Made by a program: the position numbers and the translations under genes. This document shows positions 1-10,999 of a stretch of 64,000 nucleotides of DNA, one piece after another. Numbering within the stretch: position 1 is the stretch's first letter; every line of letters begins with the position of its first letter. Below the pieces are notes generated by a model that was not told the DNA's origin, did not search any database, and saw only the letters and a program-made list of their open reading frames with translations. Where the stretch lies: positions 868,001 to 932,000 of the forward strand of contig NZ_CP030073.1 in NCBI RefSeq assembly GCF_003261055.1. The letters are read 5' to 3'. The stretch is from Streptomyces cadmiisoli (GTDB lineage Bacteria; Actinomycetota; Actinomycetes; Streptomycetales; Streptomycetaceae).

Positions 1-1
1 C

Positions 2-2068
2 TTCATGAACACCACGGGAGCCGGTCAGGCCGACCACATCATGGCCGCCTACACCAGCAGCTCAAGGCACCGCATCTACCGCAACATCGTCCTGGACATG
101 GCCCACACCCTCGCCGAGGACGCACAGTCCCACGAAGAAGGCGCCAAGGCCCAAGACGTCACCGACCTGATCGACTGCTACCTGATGGACCTGGCCACGA
201 TCGCCGTCAGCAACGACAGACGCAAGGACGCCGCCTGGGAGCCCAACTACACCGCCAAGGTGTACAACGCCTACAAGGAGCTGTTCGCCGCCCGGTTGGC
301 GCAGAACAGCCCGGTGCGAAGTCTGCTGCCGTCGGACAAGAGCTGGTACAACGTCACCCGCAATTTCGTCGGACTCGGCAGCAGCCTGGTCTTCAAGAAC
401 CGGGGCGACAGCATCCAGCGACCGACGTCGCAACAACAGACCAGTGGCAGCACCGGCGAAGCCCGGCCTCGGCTGCCCCAGCCCGACACCGCCTCGGTGG
501 CGCACACCCCGCCTCCCGGCGAGCCGCGGCCTCGGCGTCCACGCGACCGCCGCCCCAGGTTCGTGGTGCGGTCGGGCTTCGACGCCCGGCGGTTCACCTA
601 TGCCGGTGAGCCGGTCACCGACCTCACCGTCCGTGTCGCGATACGCGGCACGGACGCACAGGCCACGCAGACCTTCGACAAACTCGAAACAGGCGTCTTC
701 GCACACCTCAACGACCCCGGACACCGGCTGCCGAACGGTGACCGTCTGCACGTCACCGTCGAACACGTCGCGCTCTCCGACTCCCCGCACCTCACCGTGG
801 ACCTCGCCGACCGCGACCGGGCGATGGACCAGAACACCTGGTGGACCGACGCGGACCCCGTCGAACTGGTCCACGAACTCACCCACCAACTCGGCCTGCG
901 CGACGAATACCGCGACACCACCTCCCCCCACCGCCCCCACATCCCCGGCAGCCTCCTCGGCGCCCTCCACGACAACCCCGAAGACCCCACCCTCACCCCC
1001 GCCGGCCTCCGCGAACGACACCTCGCCCTGCTCGCCACCCTCATCGGCGACCTCACCCCCACCCCACAACACAGCCAGACCTGGGACACAGCACGCACCA
1101 CCACCACACCCGTCACCCGCCGATCCCTCTGGATCGACCCCATCTCCCTCCCCCAACCGACCGACAACACCACCACCGAGATCCCCGCCCGCACGCGGCA
1201 GGACCCCGACACCACACCCACCACCACACCGGAACCGACCCTCACCCCCTTCAAATCCGGCAACTTCGAATTCACCAACCTCAACCACACCAACACGACC
1301 TACCGCGACAAAGCAGTCCGCATCATCGAGTTGCTGGGTGAACACCCGACGATCCGCGACTACATCGGTAGACGTCCGTGTCGCATCACACTCCATGTCC
1401 GTACCAGGGAAACCCCCGCCGACGTACGCGATCTGGACGCCGACGGTGTGCAGATCAACCTGGCCAGCTACTACTTCGAGAAGTACGACATCGGTTTCGT
1501 GATGGGCATGCTCGCGCATGAGATCGGTCTGCATCCTCTGGCCTCCCGGAACACGGACATCACCGTCGAGGAGCGAGGGCTGGAGGACATGCCGCTGCCG
1601 GTGCCGGGCCTGCTGAACCTCAGCACACCGCGCACCATGAGCACGGAAGGCGCCGGCCAGGCCGACCACATCATGGCTGCTTTCCCGAGCACCACGAGGC
1701 ACCAGATCTACCGCCGGATCGTCGTGGAGATGGCCGAGGTACTCGCGCGCGAGGCGCGGAGCGGGGCGGGGAGCACGAAACTCGCAGACGTCACCGACCT
1801 GTTCGACTGCTACCTCATGGACCTCGCGTCCATCGCGGTCACCAACGACCACCGGATGAGCGCGGCGGCGGAGCCCGGCTACACGGCCAGGGTCTACAAC
1901 GCCTACAAGGACCTGCTCCACGCCGAACTGTCGGCGGCCCCGGCGCTGCGGGCCCTGCTCCCCTCGAACAAGAGCATGTTCGGCGTGATCAACGATTTCC
2001 GGCGCATCGGTACCTACATCGCGATCAACAACCGCGGCGACAGCATCCAGTCGGTGCCGACGGCCTGA
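2..2068 (+). CDS. Modular toxin-like protein with two zincin-like motifs (5' end outside window)
   Basis: The frame is open to the left edge. A Met codon at position 5 looks internal, because the module that begins there (GAGQADHIMAA, ending NRGDSIQ about 135 residues later) is repeated near the C-terminus from about residue 545, where it follows another domain. Numbering from that Met, HELTHQLGLRDEY (290-302) fits an HExxHxxGxxD/E zincin site, and HEIGLH (505-510) is a second His-Glu-His cluster just before the second module copy. The middle is Pro/Thr/Arg rich. The architecture is that of large secreted polymorphic-toxin or peptidase-like proteins, but I cannot assign a family, and activity is inference. 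Bases about 880-1330 are unusually C-rich on the coding strand compared with the flanks, suggesting a swapped segment. It is followed by a strong hairpin and a convergent hydrolase gene. Confidence 0.6.
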   Translation, partial: FMNTTGAGQADHIMAAYTSSSRHRIYRNIVLDMAHTLAEDAQSHEEGAKAQDVTDLIDCYLMDLATIAVSNDRRKDAAWEPNYTAKVYNAYKELFAARLAQNSPVRSLLPSDKSWYNVTRNFVGLGSSLVFKNRGDSIQRPTSQQQTSGSTGEARPRLPQPDTASVAHTPPPGEPRPRRPRDRRPRFVVRSGFDARRFTYAGEPVTDLTVRVAIRGTDAQATQTFDKLETGVFAHLNDPGHRLPNGDRLHVTVEHVALSDSPHLTVDLADRDRAMDQNTWWTDADPVELVHELTHQLGLRDEYRDTTSPHRPHIPGSLLGALHDNPEDPTLTPAGLRERHLALLATLIGDLTPTPQHSQTWDTARTTTTPVTRRSLWIDPISLPQPTDNTTTEIPARTRQDPDTTPTTTPEPTLTPFKSGNFEFTNLNHTNTTYRDKAVRIIELLGEHPTIRDYIGRRPCRITLHVRTRETPADVRDLDADGVQINLASYYFEKYDIGFVMGMLAHEIGLHPLASRNTDITVEERGLEDMPLPVPGLLNLSTPRTMSTEGAGQADHIMAAFPSTTRHQIYRRIVVEMAEVLAREARSGAGSTKLADVTDLFDCYLMDLASIAVTNDHRMSAAAEPGYTARVYNAYKDLLHAELSAAPALRALLPSNKSMFGVINDFRRIGTYIAINNRGDSIQSVPTA

Positions 2069-2077
2069 ACACAGAGA

Positions 2078-2122
2078 CGCGCCCCCGCCCACCGCGGGAG
2101 GAGTGCGGTGTGCGGGGGCGCG
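2078..2122. terminator. Bidirectional hairpin terminator between convergent genes
   Basis: Perfect 11-bp arms CGCGCCCCCGC / GCGGGGGCGCG enclose an inner CACCGC / GCGGTG pair and a 9-nt loop. It lies between the stop codons of the toxin-like gene (+) and the serine hydrolase (-). There is no T-run, as is common in Streptomyces. Confidence 0.7.
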
Positions 2123-2174
2123 GGCACATCGGCCAGTGACCGGAGTACGATCACTCACCCATCAGGGTGGCCGA

Positions 2175-3732
<1,558 letters not shown>

Positions 3733-4620
3733 TCAGACGGACGCCTGGCCCGCCTCCCGCTGAAGCCGGATGAGGAGAGCCATGAAGTCCAGCTCGCCCA
3801 GTCCGGTCGACATGCACGCCTGAAGCAGTTGCTGGACGACACCGGTGACCGGAAGCGGGACGCCACCGGCCGACGCCGCGTCGAGGGCCATGTCCAGGTC
3901 CTTGCGCATCAGCCGCGAACTGAACGTCGAGGTGTAGTCGTCCGCGAGAAGAGGAGCGATCTTGTACTTGACCAGCGGCGACGCGACGGCCGAGGCTCCG
4001 ACGACCTCCAGCAGCTTGTCCCGCCGTACGTCGTGGGCCTCGGCCAGGGCGACGCACTCGGCCAGCAGTTCGGCCGTCCCGGCGACCATGAGGTTGAGCG
4101 CCAGCTTGATGATCCTGGCTTCGTCGCCCTCACCTACGTAGAACAAATGGGGACCGATGTCGCGAAGGAGGCTCTCGTTGGACGTGAAGACGTCCTGATC
4201 CCCCGAGGCGACGATGGTGAGATTGCCGGCCCGCACCACACCCGGGTTTCCGCTCACCGGAGCGCGCAGGTAACCGACGCCGCCGGCCGCCGCGGCGGCG
4301 GCCACGTGACCGGACACCTCCGCCGAGACGGTGCTCATGTCGATGAGGGTCTTCCCCCGGCCGTCCGCCGAGTGCACAAGCCCGCCGTGCGGTGCGAGCG
4401 CGACCTCGGCCAGGGCGCGGGAGTCGGCGAGCATCGTGATACACACGTCGGACCGGGCCCACGCGTCGGACAGCGCGTCCAGCTCGAACGCGCCGGAGGC
4501 CACCAGACCGTCGGCCCTGCCCTTCGACCGATTCCACACGCTGACCTTGTGGCCCGCGCCGATGAGCCGTTCGGCAATGGCGAATCCCATCTGACCGAGA
4601 CCCAGCACGGATACGTCCAC
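3733..4620 (-). CDS. NAD(P)-dependent oxidoreductase, 3-hydroxyisobutyrate dehydrogenase family
   Basis: A 295-residue beta-hydroxyacid dehydrogenase. The N-terminus carries the Rossmann motif GLGQMG followed by a basic-residue segment (NRSKGR) typical of NADP-preferring members. The middle has the substrate segment SGNPGVVRAGNLT and the usual catalytic-lysine helix (KLALNLM). The chosen start is the GTG at 4620 because AGGAG lies six bases upstream; longer in-frame ORFs lack such a site. It is probably the last gene of the minus-strand operon HpaB-bicupin-BTAD regulator-flavin reductase, where it could reduce a short-chain hydroxyacid or semialdehyde intermediate. The substrate is unknown; family assignment is firm. 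Confidence 0.85.
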   Translation of the reverse strand: MDVSVLGLGQMGFAIAERLIGAGHKVSVWNRSKGRADGLVASGAFELDALSDAWARSDVCITMLADSRALAEVALAPHGGLVHSADGRGKTLIDMSTVSAEVSGHVAAAAAAGGVGYLRAPVSGNPGVVRAGNLTIVASGDQDVFTSNESLLRDIGPHLFYVGEGDEARIIKLALNLMVAGTAELLAECVALAEAHDVRRDKLLEVVGASAVASPLVKYKIAPLLADDYTSTFSSRLMRKDLDMALDAASAGGVPLPVTGVVQQLLQACMSTGLGELDFMALLIRLQREAGQASV

Positions 4621-4735
4621 GTTCTTCTCCTGGGGGGTGAGGGTGCGCGACATGCGCACGGGATTGTTGATGGCGACCGGACCGTCAGCGCGCAGTGACA
4701 CGGACGACCGGCCCGGGTGCCGGGACGGGGCTCCG

Positions 4736-5275
4736 TTACAGCGATGCCGCCAACTGCCAGTCGTACGCGAGCTGTGCGTGGGAACTGAGATCGCAGAGGC
4801 TGCCGAACTTCCCGCCGAAGTACACGAGCGGGTCCGCGTCGACGGAATAGCCGCAGCTGACGACCTGGCCGACGAATATGGTGTGGTCGCCCCCGGCGAA
4901 CTCTTCCGTCACATCGCAGGCGAAGTGGGCGACGGCGTCCTCCAGCACCGGAAGGTCGTGGTCGGTGCGCAGCCCCAGACCGGCGAACTTGTCGTCGCAC
5001 CGGCTCGCGAACCGGAGCGCGTGGCCCTCCTGGCCCTGGGAAAGGACGCTGACCGCGAAGACTCCGGAGTCGGAGATCGCGTTCCGCGTCGCCAGGGTGT
5101 TACCGACGCACACCAGCAGCATCAGCGGATCCAGCGACACGGACGCGACAGCGCTGGCCGTCATCCCCGCGGGTCCGTCGGGAGTCCTGGTGGTGATGAT
5201 CGTGACGCCGGTCGTGAACCGCGACATTGCTCCGCGAAAGATGGTCTGCATCTCCAACGCGCTCGATGCACTCAT
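4736..5275 (-). CDS. Flavin reductase component of a two-component monooxygenase (HpaC-like)
   Basis: A 179-residue flavin reductase-like (FMN-binding split barrel) protein: MSRFTTGVTIIT, DGPAGMTASAVASVSLDPLMLLVCV and FAVSVLSQGQ are family signatures, with the conserved GDH near the C-terminal third. Such enzymes use NAD(P)H to supply free FADH2 or FMNH2 to a separate oxygenase, here almost certainly the HpaB-type protein of the same operon. The ATG at 5275 is chosen over a longer ORF because it has a GGAGG-like site (cGGAGGgcatc) and matches family length. It lies 100 bp downstream of the BTAD regulator gene. Confidence 0.9.
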   Translation of the reverse strand: MSASSALEMQTIFRGAMSRFTTGVTIITTRTPDGPAGMTASAVASVSLDPLMLLVCVGNTLATRNAISDSGVFAVSVLSQGQEGHALRFASRCDDKFAGLGLRTDHDLPVLEDAVAHFACDVTEEFAGGDHTIFVGQVVSCGYSVDADPLVYFGGKFGSLCDLSSHAQLAYDWQLAASL

Positions 5276-5375
5276 GATGCCCTCCGTTGCCTGTAACGAG
5301 ATGGCTGAGCATTTCCTGTCACCAGGTGGTCGAGTGTGTCCGACGACGTGTTTACCGACGGGAAATCGGCCGGTG

Positions 5376-8300
5376 CTAACGGCGCAGCTGCATGACCAGC
5401 CGGCGGACCTCGTCCGACGGCGGCACTCCGAGGTCCCGCATCCGCGCGATGTACCGCTGGTAGAGCGCGAGCACCCCGTCATCGCTGCCGCTGGCGTGCG
5501 CCAGCCGGATGGCGAGCTGCCAGGCCTGCTCGCGATACGGATCCTCGCGCAGCACGATGTCGACCAGTCCCTTCGCCTCGCGATAGCGGTTCATGCGATA
5601 CGCGAGCTTGGCTGCGTCGATACGGGCCGACAGGAAGGTCTCGGCCAGGGCCACGCGCCGTTCGGTCACCCACTCACCCGACATCGTCGCCAGATAGGGA
5701 CCCCGCTCGGCACTGCTGAGGGCGCGTGACAGCGTCTGGAGACGGACCTCCCCGTCCTGTCTCCCGGCCTGCGCGATGAGGTCGACCGCCCGTTGCGCCG
5801 ACCCCATGGCCACCGCGGGTCCGACCAGTTGAAAGACGTCCCCGTCCTGTGCCGGGCTCAGTCCCTCGGGCAGCACCTCCCGGAGCCGGTAGAGCGCCTG
5901 CCGCAGATAGCTGCGGCCGGCCGCGTCGTTGCGGCCCCCGAAGAGCGCCCCGAGAAGGTCCTCTCGGGTCGCTCGGCGATGGGGTGTCCAGAGCAGGTAG
6001 CTGAGGAGTTCGAGACTCTTCGTCAGCCGGGGCTGGGACACGTTTCCGTCGACGGTGAGGACCGGCTCACCGAACTCCTCCAGGACGAGCCGGGGCGTGC
6101 TGACGTTCACCCGGATCGGATGCTGGCCCGAGAGGGCCGCGAGGACTTCGTGCCAGGGCGACATGCGGCTGGACTTGGTGTCCGCGGCCCTCGCCGCGAC
6201 CGAGGGTACGTCCGACAGGGCCGTCAGCAACAGGTGCTGTGTGCCGTGCGTCGTGGCGGAGACCATCGCGAGGTCGGCCGTGGCGTCGGACTCGTCCTCG
6301 AGGCCGAGACGCCACTGCGCCTCGGAGAGGTAGACGGCGGCCGTCGGCAGATCGAGATGGCGGTCTCCCGACTGCATGCTCCGAAGGCATTCCGTGAGGT
6401 GCTGGTACCCCTCGGCGTCCCGGTTCTGGAACAACAGCGACAGGCCCGTCCACAGCTGCCACGACTCCCGTGTCAGGGTGTAGTCCGAGGCTCCGTTGGC
6501 GACCGCCTCCGCCAGCACGCGGTCGGCCCGTCGGGTGTCACCTTCGAGGCGCAACCACGTCTTGGCTTCGACGAGCAGGCTCATGTTCTTGTAGACCTTC
6601 GAGCCCGTCGACGCGATGAGTTCCCGCCCCCGCTGGATGGACGCGCAGGCCTCCTCCCCGCGGCCCAGGTCCAGCATGAGGTCGACGGCGTCGACGGCGT
6701 GCAACCAGACCGGCTGCGACGAGCCGCGGCGAGGCTCGAACATCGACATCGCGGCATCCAGCCGCCCCGTGACCCGCAGCGCGGCCACGACCCAGGGACC
6801 GCCGAGTATCGTGCGCCACGGATCGAACGACCCCGGATCGTCGAGCCCTTCGAGGCGACCACGCAGGAACGCCAGCCGCATCAGCAGCCCGTCGAGCGGG
6901 CTGGACGGAGTGGTCGAATACTCGGGGAAGGGCGGCGGCTCCTCACCGGTGGCCAGCGCCACCAGCGTCTGCGCGATGTTCCTGTTCCGGCCGGGCGGCA
7001 GCTGCTGGGCGATGGAGCGCGCCTCCTGGATCCGCCCGTGGTGCCAGAGGCACCAACAGGCCAGGACGTGGGCTTCCTCGCATTCGGGGGTCTCCGGCTC
7101 GGGAAGCCAGTCGTATCCATGGCGATCGACGAGCTCCACGCCGCGGTCGCACTGCTCGAGCGCGAACGCGACGCGCAGGATGACCGATCCGATCTCCGGA
7201 GTCGGGGTCCTGGCCAGTGCTCCCAGAGCATCGAGCCAGCGTGCCGCCGGCGCGAAGTCCATCCGCGCGACAAGGCTGGGCAGGGTCGCGGCGGCCAGCC
7301 GGCCGGCGGCCTCCAGGTCGCCCAGCCGGAGCAACTCGTCCACGGCTTCCTCGTGCGCGCCGCTGGCGATCAGGACCTCGGCGTACCTTCGACGGACCGC
7401 GTCGAGCGTCCTGGCGTCCTCCCGTTCCAGGGCCTCCAGCAGGAAGTCGCGGAACACCGGGTGCGGGGTCATACGGGTGCCGTCCGCGGACCACGTCACC
7501 GGCAGATGCCGGGCACGCAGGCCTGCCATGACCTGCGCCGCGTTCTCCTGGCCCAGGGCTCGGGCGCCCTGGGCCGACACCTCCACCATCAGACTGGTGT
7601 GGAGGAGGAAGGTGCGCTCGACCAGCGAGAGCGAGTTGAAGATGTTCGCGGCGACGTACGAGCGCAGCGAGTCGGGGTCCAGCTCGTGGGACCGGGCGTG
7701 CCGCCAGCCCTCGAACAGCACACCGGTGACCCAGCCGCCCGTCGCCGCGACCGCCTGAGCCGGGTGCACGTCGTCGCGCCCCACGTTCCGCAGGGCCGCG
7801 GCGGCTTCCTGCGCGTCGAAGGAGAGATCGCCCTCGACCAGCTCGCCCACCCGGTCGCGCTCACTCGTCGAGCCCGGGTCGAGGCGGACGTCGACGCGTG
7901 AGACCAGTACCAGGTTCACTCCGGGCGGCAGGTAGCGGGCGAAGGACGACAGCACCGCGATGCAGGTCTCGTCGGGCGCGATGCGTTCCACGTTGTCGCA
8001 CACGACGATGAGCCGGCTGCCCTGGAGGCTCTCGGCCAGCAGGCCGGCCGCCTCACCGATGTGGAGACTGCTGCTCAGGGCATCGGACGCCACGTCCGCC
8101 GCCCCTGGGACGGCGCCCTCGACTGCCGCCTCCAGGTACACGAGCAGGCGGCCCGCCGCCTGCTCCGTACCGTCGAGTGACAGCCAGGCCACGGGCCTGT
8201 CGAGGTCGCGGACGGCCAGTGCCACCGCCGTGGTCTTGCCGGCGCCGGCGGTCGCGAAGACATTCACCACGGTGTGACGGTCGAGCAACGCCTGCAACCG

Positions 8301-8432
8301 TTGGCTGAGCCTGTCGCGTACGACGATGTCCTTCGCCGGCTCCGGCATGGCCAGCTTCCGTCTGATGATCGCCCGATGCTGTCGAACCGGCGCCGTCGAG
8401 TCGCTCGGTCGATCGGGAGGGGAGTCACCCAT
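5376..8432 (-). CDS. Large ATP-binding transcriptional regulator with C-terminal winged helix and BTAD
   Basis: 1018 residues. The N-terminal STAND-type NTPase has a Walker A (ATAGAGKTT, 60-68) and a Walker B-like LIVVCDN. A long helical repeat (TPR-like) middle follows, then from about residue 790 a winged-helix segment and a bacterial transcriptional activator domain (LREDPYREQAWQLAI, ALYQRYIARMRDLGV). In SARPs the DNA-binding/BTAD unit is N-terminal; here the order is reversed, as in MalT-like regulators. It lies 23 bp after the bicupin gene and before the flavin reductase, so it is probably the pathway activator encoded within its own operon. The inducer is unknown. The ATG has a GGAGG about 10 bases upstream. 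Confidence 0.85.
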   Translation of the reverse strand: MGDSPPDRPSDSTAPVRQHRAIIRRKLAMPEPAKDIVVRDRLSQRLQALLDRHTVVNVFATAGAGKTTAVALAVRDLDRPVAWLSLDGTEQAAGRLLVYLEAAVEGAVPGAADVASDALSSSLHIGEAAGLLAESLQGSRLIVVCDNVERIAPDETCIAVLSSFARYLPPGVNLVLVSRVDVRLDPGSTSERDRVGELVEGDLSFDAQEAAAALRNVGRDDVHPAQAVAATGGWVTGVLFEGWRHARSHELDPDSLRSYVAANIFNSLSLVERTFLLHTSLMVEVSAQGARALGQENAAQVMAGLRARHLPVTWSADGTRMTPHPVFRDFLLEALEREDARTLDAVRRRYAEVLIASGAHEEAVDELLRLGDLEAAGRLAAATLPSLVARMDFAPAARWLDALGALARTPTPEIGSVILRVAFALEQCDRGVELVDRHGYDWLPEPETPECEEAHVLACWCLWHHGRIQEARSIAQQLPPGRNRNIAQTLVALATGEEPPPFPEYSTTPSSPLDGLLMRLAFLRGRLEGLDDPGSFDPWRTILGGPWVVAALRVTGRLDAAMSMFEPRRGSSQPVWLHAVDAVDLMLDLGRGEEACASIQRGRELIASTGSKVYKNMSLLVEAKTWLRLEGDTRRADRVLAEAVANGASDYTLTRESWQLWTGLSLLFQNRDAEGYQHLTECLRSMQSGDRHLDLPTAAVYLSEAQWRLGLEDESDATADLAMVSATTHGTQHLLLTALSDVPSVAARAADTKSSRMSPWHEVLAALSGQHPIRVNVSTPRLVLEEFGEPVLTVDGNVSQPRLTKSLELLSYLLWTPHRRATREDLLGALFGGRNDAAGRSYLRQALYRLREVLPEGLSPAQDGDVFQLVGPAVAMGSAQRAVDLIAQAGRQDGEVRLQTLSRALSSAERGPYLATMSGEWVTERRVALAETFLSARIDAAKLAYRMNRYREAKGLVDIVLREDPYREQAWQLAIRLAHASGSDDGVLALYQRYIARMRDLGVPPSDEVRRLVMQLRR

Positions 8433-8455
8433 CGATCGTCGCGCCTCCGTGATCC

Positions 8456-9316
8456 TCAGTGCTCCTCCGGGAGCTTACGCCAATCGTCCGGGAAGAAGAA
8501 TGCGTCTGACGTGGGAGGAATCGGCGATTGGACCTCGACCCAACGCGCGGGTTCGTCCCGCTCGTTGACGAAGCCGTGCGTGCCGTCGGTGCCCACCCAC
8601 ACGAGGTCCCCCGTCTGGATGACCTCGTCCTTGCCGTCCAGGGTGCCCCGCATCCCACCCGAGGTGAAGTAGTAGATCTCCTCGAACGGGTGGTAGTGGA
8701 CCTTGGCGGCCCGGCCCGGACCGGACTTCGGCGCGATCTCGCACACGAACACGGTGTGATGCTGGGCCCCCAGGAGCTGGTCCACCATCATCCTGACGCT
8801 GATGTTCTTGATGTTGGGGCCGTGGTAGCCGGGCATCGACAGCTGCGCGTAGGGCGCCATGTCGGAGTCGTCGAAGTGCCCGACGAAGCGGTGCCGGGGA
8901 TCCGTCTCGGACGGGCGCCCCAGGTTCTCACCCGGGGAGGCTTTGGCGGAGATGCGGCTGCGGGCTCCGTCGAACGTCGGCGGCTTCGGTGCGCGCACCC
9001 CGATCCACGTCAGTCCCTCGTCGCCGGCGGACAGCGCGTGGGCGACGCCGACGGGTGCCACACCGTAGTCACCGGAGCCGAGCTCGTAGCGCACTCCGGC
9101 ATAGGCGGCCTCGCCGGTTCCGCCGGTGATGACCCACGACTCCTCGAACGGGCAGCGGGTCCAGCCCGTCGTCGCTCCCGGAGCCAGCTGGTAGAGGCTC
9201 ACTTCGAGGTGAGCGGCTCCGTGCTCGTGTCCGACCAGCAGCGCCTGCTGAAGACCCGGTATGCCCGGGACGTCGGAGAACTTCCGCTCCGACGCGCGTG
9301 AAATGTAGTAAGCCAT
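8456..9316 (-). CDS. Bicupin protein
   Basis: 286 residues with two cupin barrels. The N-terminal barrel (about 30-125) is a degenerate cupin without the full His set; the C-terminal barrel keeps a metal-binding cupin motif (HYHPFEEIYYFTSG then GTHGFVN), so it probably binds a metal. Proteins of this layout include ring-cleaving dioxygenases, isomerases and sensors. It sits between the HpaB-type oxygenase and the pathway regulator, so a role in processing the hydroxylated product is plausible but not shown. The ATG at 9316 is preferred over a longer ORF because GGAGAGG precedes it and the family begins there. Confidence 0.8.
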   Translation of the reverse strand: MAYYISRASERKFSDVPGIPGLQQALLVGHEHGAAHLEVSLYQLAPGATTGWTRCPFEESWVITGGTGEAAYAGVRYELGSGDYGVAPVGVAHALSAGDEGLTWIGVRAPKPPTFDGARSRISAKASPGENLGRPSETDPRHRFVGHFDDSDMAPYAQLSMPGYHGPNIKNISVRMMVDQLLGAQHHTVFVCEIAPKSGPGRAAKVHYHPFEEIYYFTSGGMRGTLDGKDEVIQTGDLVWVGTDGTHGFVNERDEPARWVEVQSPIPPTSDAFFFPDDWRKLPEEH

Positions 9317-9466
9317 GCCGGCCTCTCCGTCCTCCCGCAAAGGTGCCCCGTCGGCATCCTTTGCCCGGTGTCTGCTGATCGTCTTCGGGACTCGGCCCGA
9401 GGGAACGCTGAGGACGGGCGGTTCGTGACCGATCGCGGGCACGAACCGCCCTGCGCCGCGGAGGGC

Positions 9467-10999
9467 TCAGCGGACCAGTGAACCGCCCTCGGTGCGAGCG
9501 CCGTCGAGGCGCCGCGCGTACTCGGCCTGCTCGGTGTAGGCGGTGACCTCGGGGGCCTTGGCCTCTCCGAGTCCGCAGACCTTCCGGGCGAGCTGGGTGA
9601 GCGGCCCGGAGGGCGACAGCTCCGACCGCTTCATGGTGAGCATCCGGGTGCCGAGCATCGGCGTGCCGTTGAACTGCTCGAAGGTGCTGATCCGGTCGCC
9701 GAAGTCGGTGAGGAAGAGGTCACGGATGACGCGCGAGATGCGCATGCGGTCGTAGGGGTCGCCGACCGCGCCCGACTGCAGCGGCGCGAGCCAGTCGTGC
9801 AGCTCGGGGTTGTTCCACTGCTCCTCGGTGGGGAACAGCAGCGAGGCACGACCGGCGAGGTCGATCACCTCGTTCCGCATCTCCGAGTACCTCTCCAGGT
9901 AGTACGACCGGCCGAAGTCGAAGAGCAGGACGTTCGGCTTGTAGAGCCCGGCCGGCGAGATGAACCCTTCGGTCTCGGAGGCGATCACGTGGGCTCGGAT
10001 CGTCTGGTAGAACTCGACGAGACGCGCCAGGCGTGCCTGGACCGGCGGAAGCTGGTAGGTGCCGAGGTGCTCGGTCATCAGCATCGCGACGCCGGCCATG
10101 AGCTCGGCCCGCACCATCGTCCGGATGAGCGCCTCGTAGTGCACCCAGTCGAAGATGCGCTGCGGGTACAGCGAGGCGTGCTCGGGGCTGCCGATGTGGA
10201 AGACGTGCTCCCACGGGAGGAAGACGTGGTCGAAGATGACGGTGCACTCGAGCTCGTCACCGGCCGACGCCAGCGGGTGGTTCTCGGGGTCGTCGCGGAC
10301 CGTCGCCTCGCGGGAGACCATCGTGACGCCCGGGGCGTTGGCCGGACACGCGGCGTAGATGACCTGTTCGCTCTCGATACCCGGGCGGAAGAAGACGCCG
10401 ATGTGGATGTAGTCGGCGAACGGCGTACCGGTGCTGACGGCCTTGACACCGTTGACCACGATGCCGTCGTCACGGGTCTCCACGACGCGCAGCGCGGTCT
10501 TCGCCGCCTCCTGCCTGGACCGGTCGACCTGGGGGTCGATGAAGGCGAATGCGCAGTTGAGGTCGCCCTCCTTCACGAGCTCCAGGAAGCTCTTGATGCC
10601 CACGGTCAGGTCACGCCCGCCGGTGCCCACGGACTGCTCGCTCCACGGCGTCGGGTCCTCCTCGTAGGTGACCAGGCCGTAGTTGTTCGCGCACGGGGTC
10701 CGCCCCGAGGAGCCGGCGTCGAGTTCACGGACGATCGTCTCGAGGTAGATGCGCTTGCGGCGCAGACCCTCGGCGTCCGTGTGCTTGAACCACATCATCG
10801 AGCGACGCTCTCCGTCGTCGTCGACGAACGTCATGACGTCCTGGAACTCGGGGGCGTGGTGCAGGTCGTAGAACTTCGCGATACGCTGTGCTTGCGCTCT
10901 GGTTTTCGGGTGCGTCGTCACGTCGTCGACGCGGTCACCTCCGACCCAGACAACGCGCCCATCCCTGAGAGACTCCAAGTAGTGGTCGCCAGTTCGCAT
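9467..10999 (-). CDS. HpaB-type FADH2-dependent aromatic monooxygenase (large component)
   Basis: A 510-residue member of the 4-hydroxyphenylacetate 3-hydroxylase/phenol hydroxylase family with an acyl-CoA-dehydrogenase-like fold. Recognisable stretches are MRTGDHYLESLRDGR at the start, HPKTRAQAQ, the flavin/substrate region FIDPQVDRSR, the VVNGVKAVSTGTPFADYI strand and the C-terminal FGDRISTFEQFNGTP. Such enzymes take reduced flavin from a partner reductase, encoded four genes downstream. Members hydroxylate phenols, chlorophenols, nitrophenols or pyrroles; the substrate cannot be told here. The ATG at 10999 has GGTGGA upstream. It is probably the first gene of a five-gene minus-strand operon. 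Confidence 0.92.
   Translation of the reverse strand: MRTGDHYLESLRDGRVVWVGGDRVDDVTTHPKTRAQAQRIAKFYDLHHAPEFQDVMTFVDDDGERRSMMWFKHTDAEGLRRKRIYLETIVRELDAGSSGRTPCANNYGLVTYEEDPTPWSEQSVGTGGRDLTVGIKSFLELVKEGDLNCAFAFIDPQVDRSRQEAAKTALRVVETRDDGIVVNGVKAVSTGTPFADYIHIGVFFRPGIESEQVIYAACPANAPGVTMVSREATVRDDPENHPLASAGDELECTVIFDHVFLPWEHVFHIGSPEHASLYPQRIFDWVHYEALIRTMVRAELMAGVAMLMTEHLGTYQLPPVQARLARLVEFYQTIRAHVIASETEGFISPAGLYKPNVLLFDFGRSYYLERYSEMRNEVIDLAGRASLLFPTEEQWNNPELHDWLAPLQSGAVGDPYDRMRISRVIRDLFLTDFGDRISTFEQFNGTPMLGTRMLTMKRSELSPSGPLTQLARKVCGLGEAKAPEVTAYTEQAEYARRLDGARTEGGSLVR

Noticed and set aside
62..2158. 698-codon open frame antisense to the toxin-like gene
   Set aside because: Its translation is low-complexity Gly/Val/Arg with no motif; the plus strand has clear domains and repeat structure. 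It is a GC-bias shadow.
4736..5482. Longer 248-codon version of the flavin reductase
   Set aside because: The first 69 codons overlap the regulator gene's 3' end and have no similarity to the family; a good ribosome-binding site precedes the ATG at 5275.
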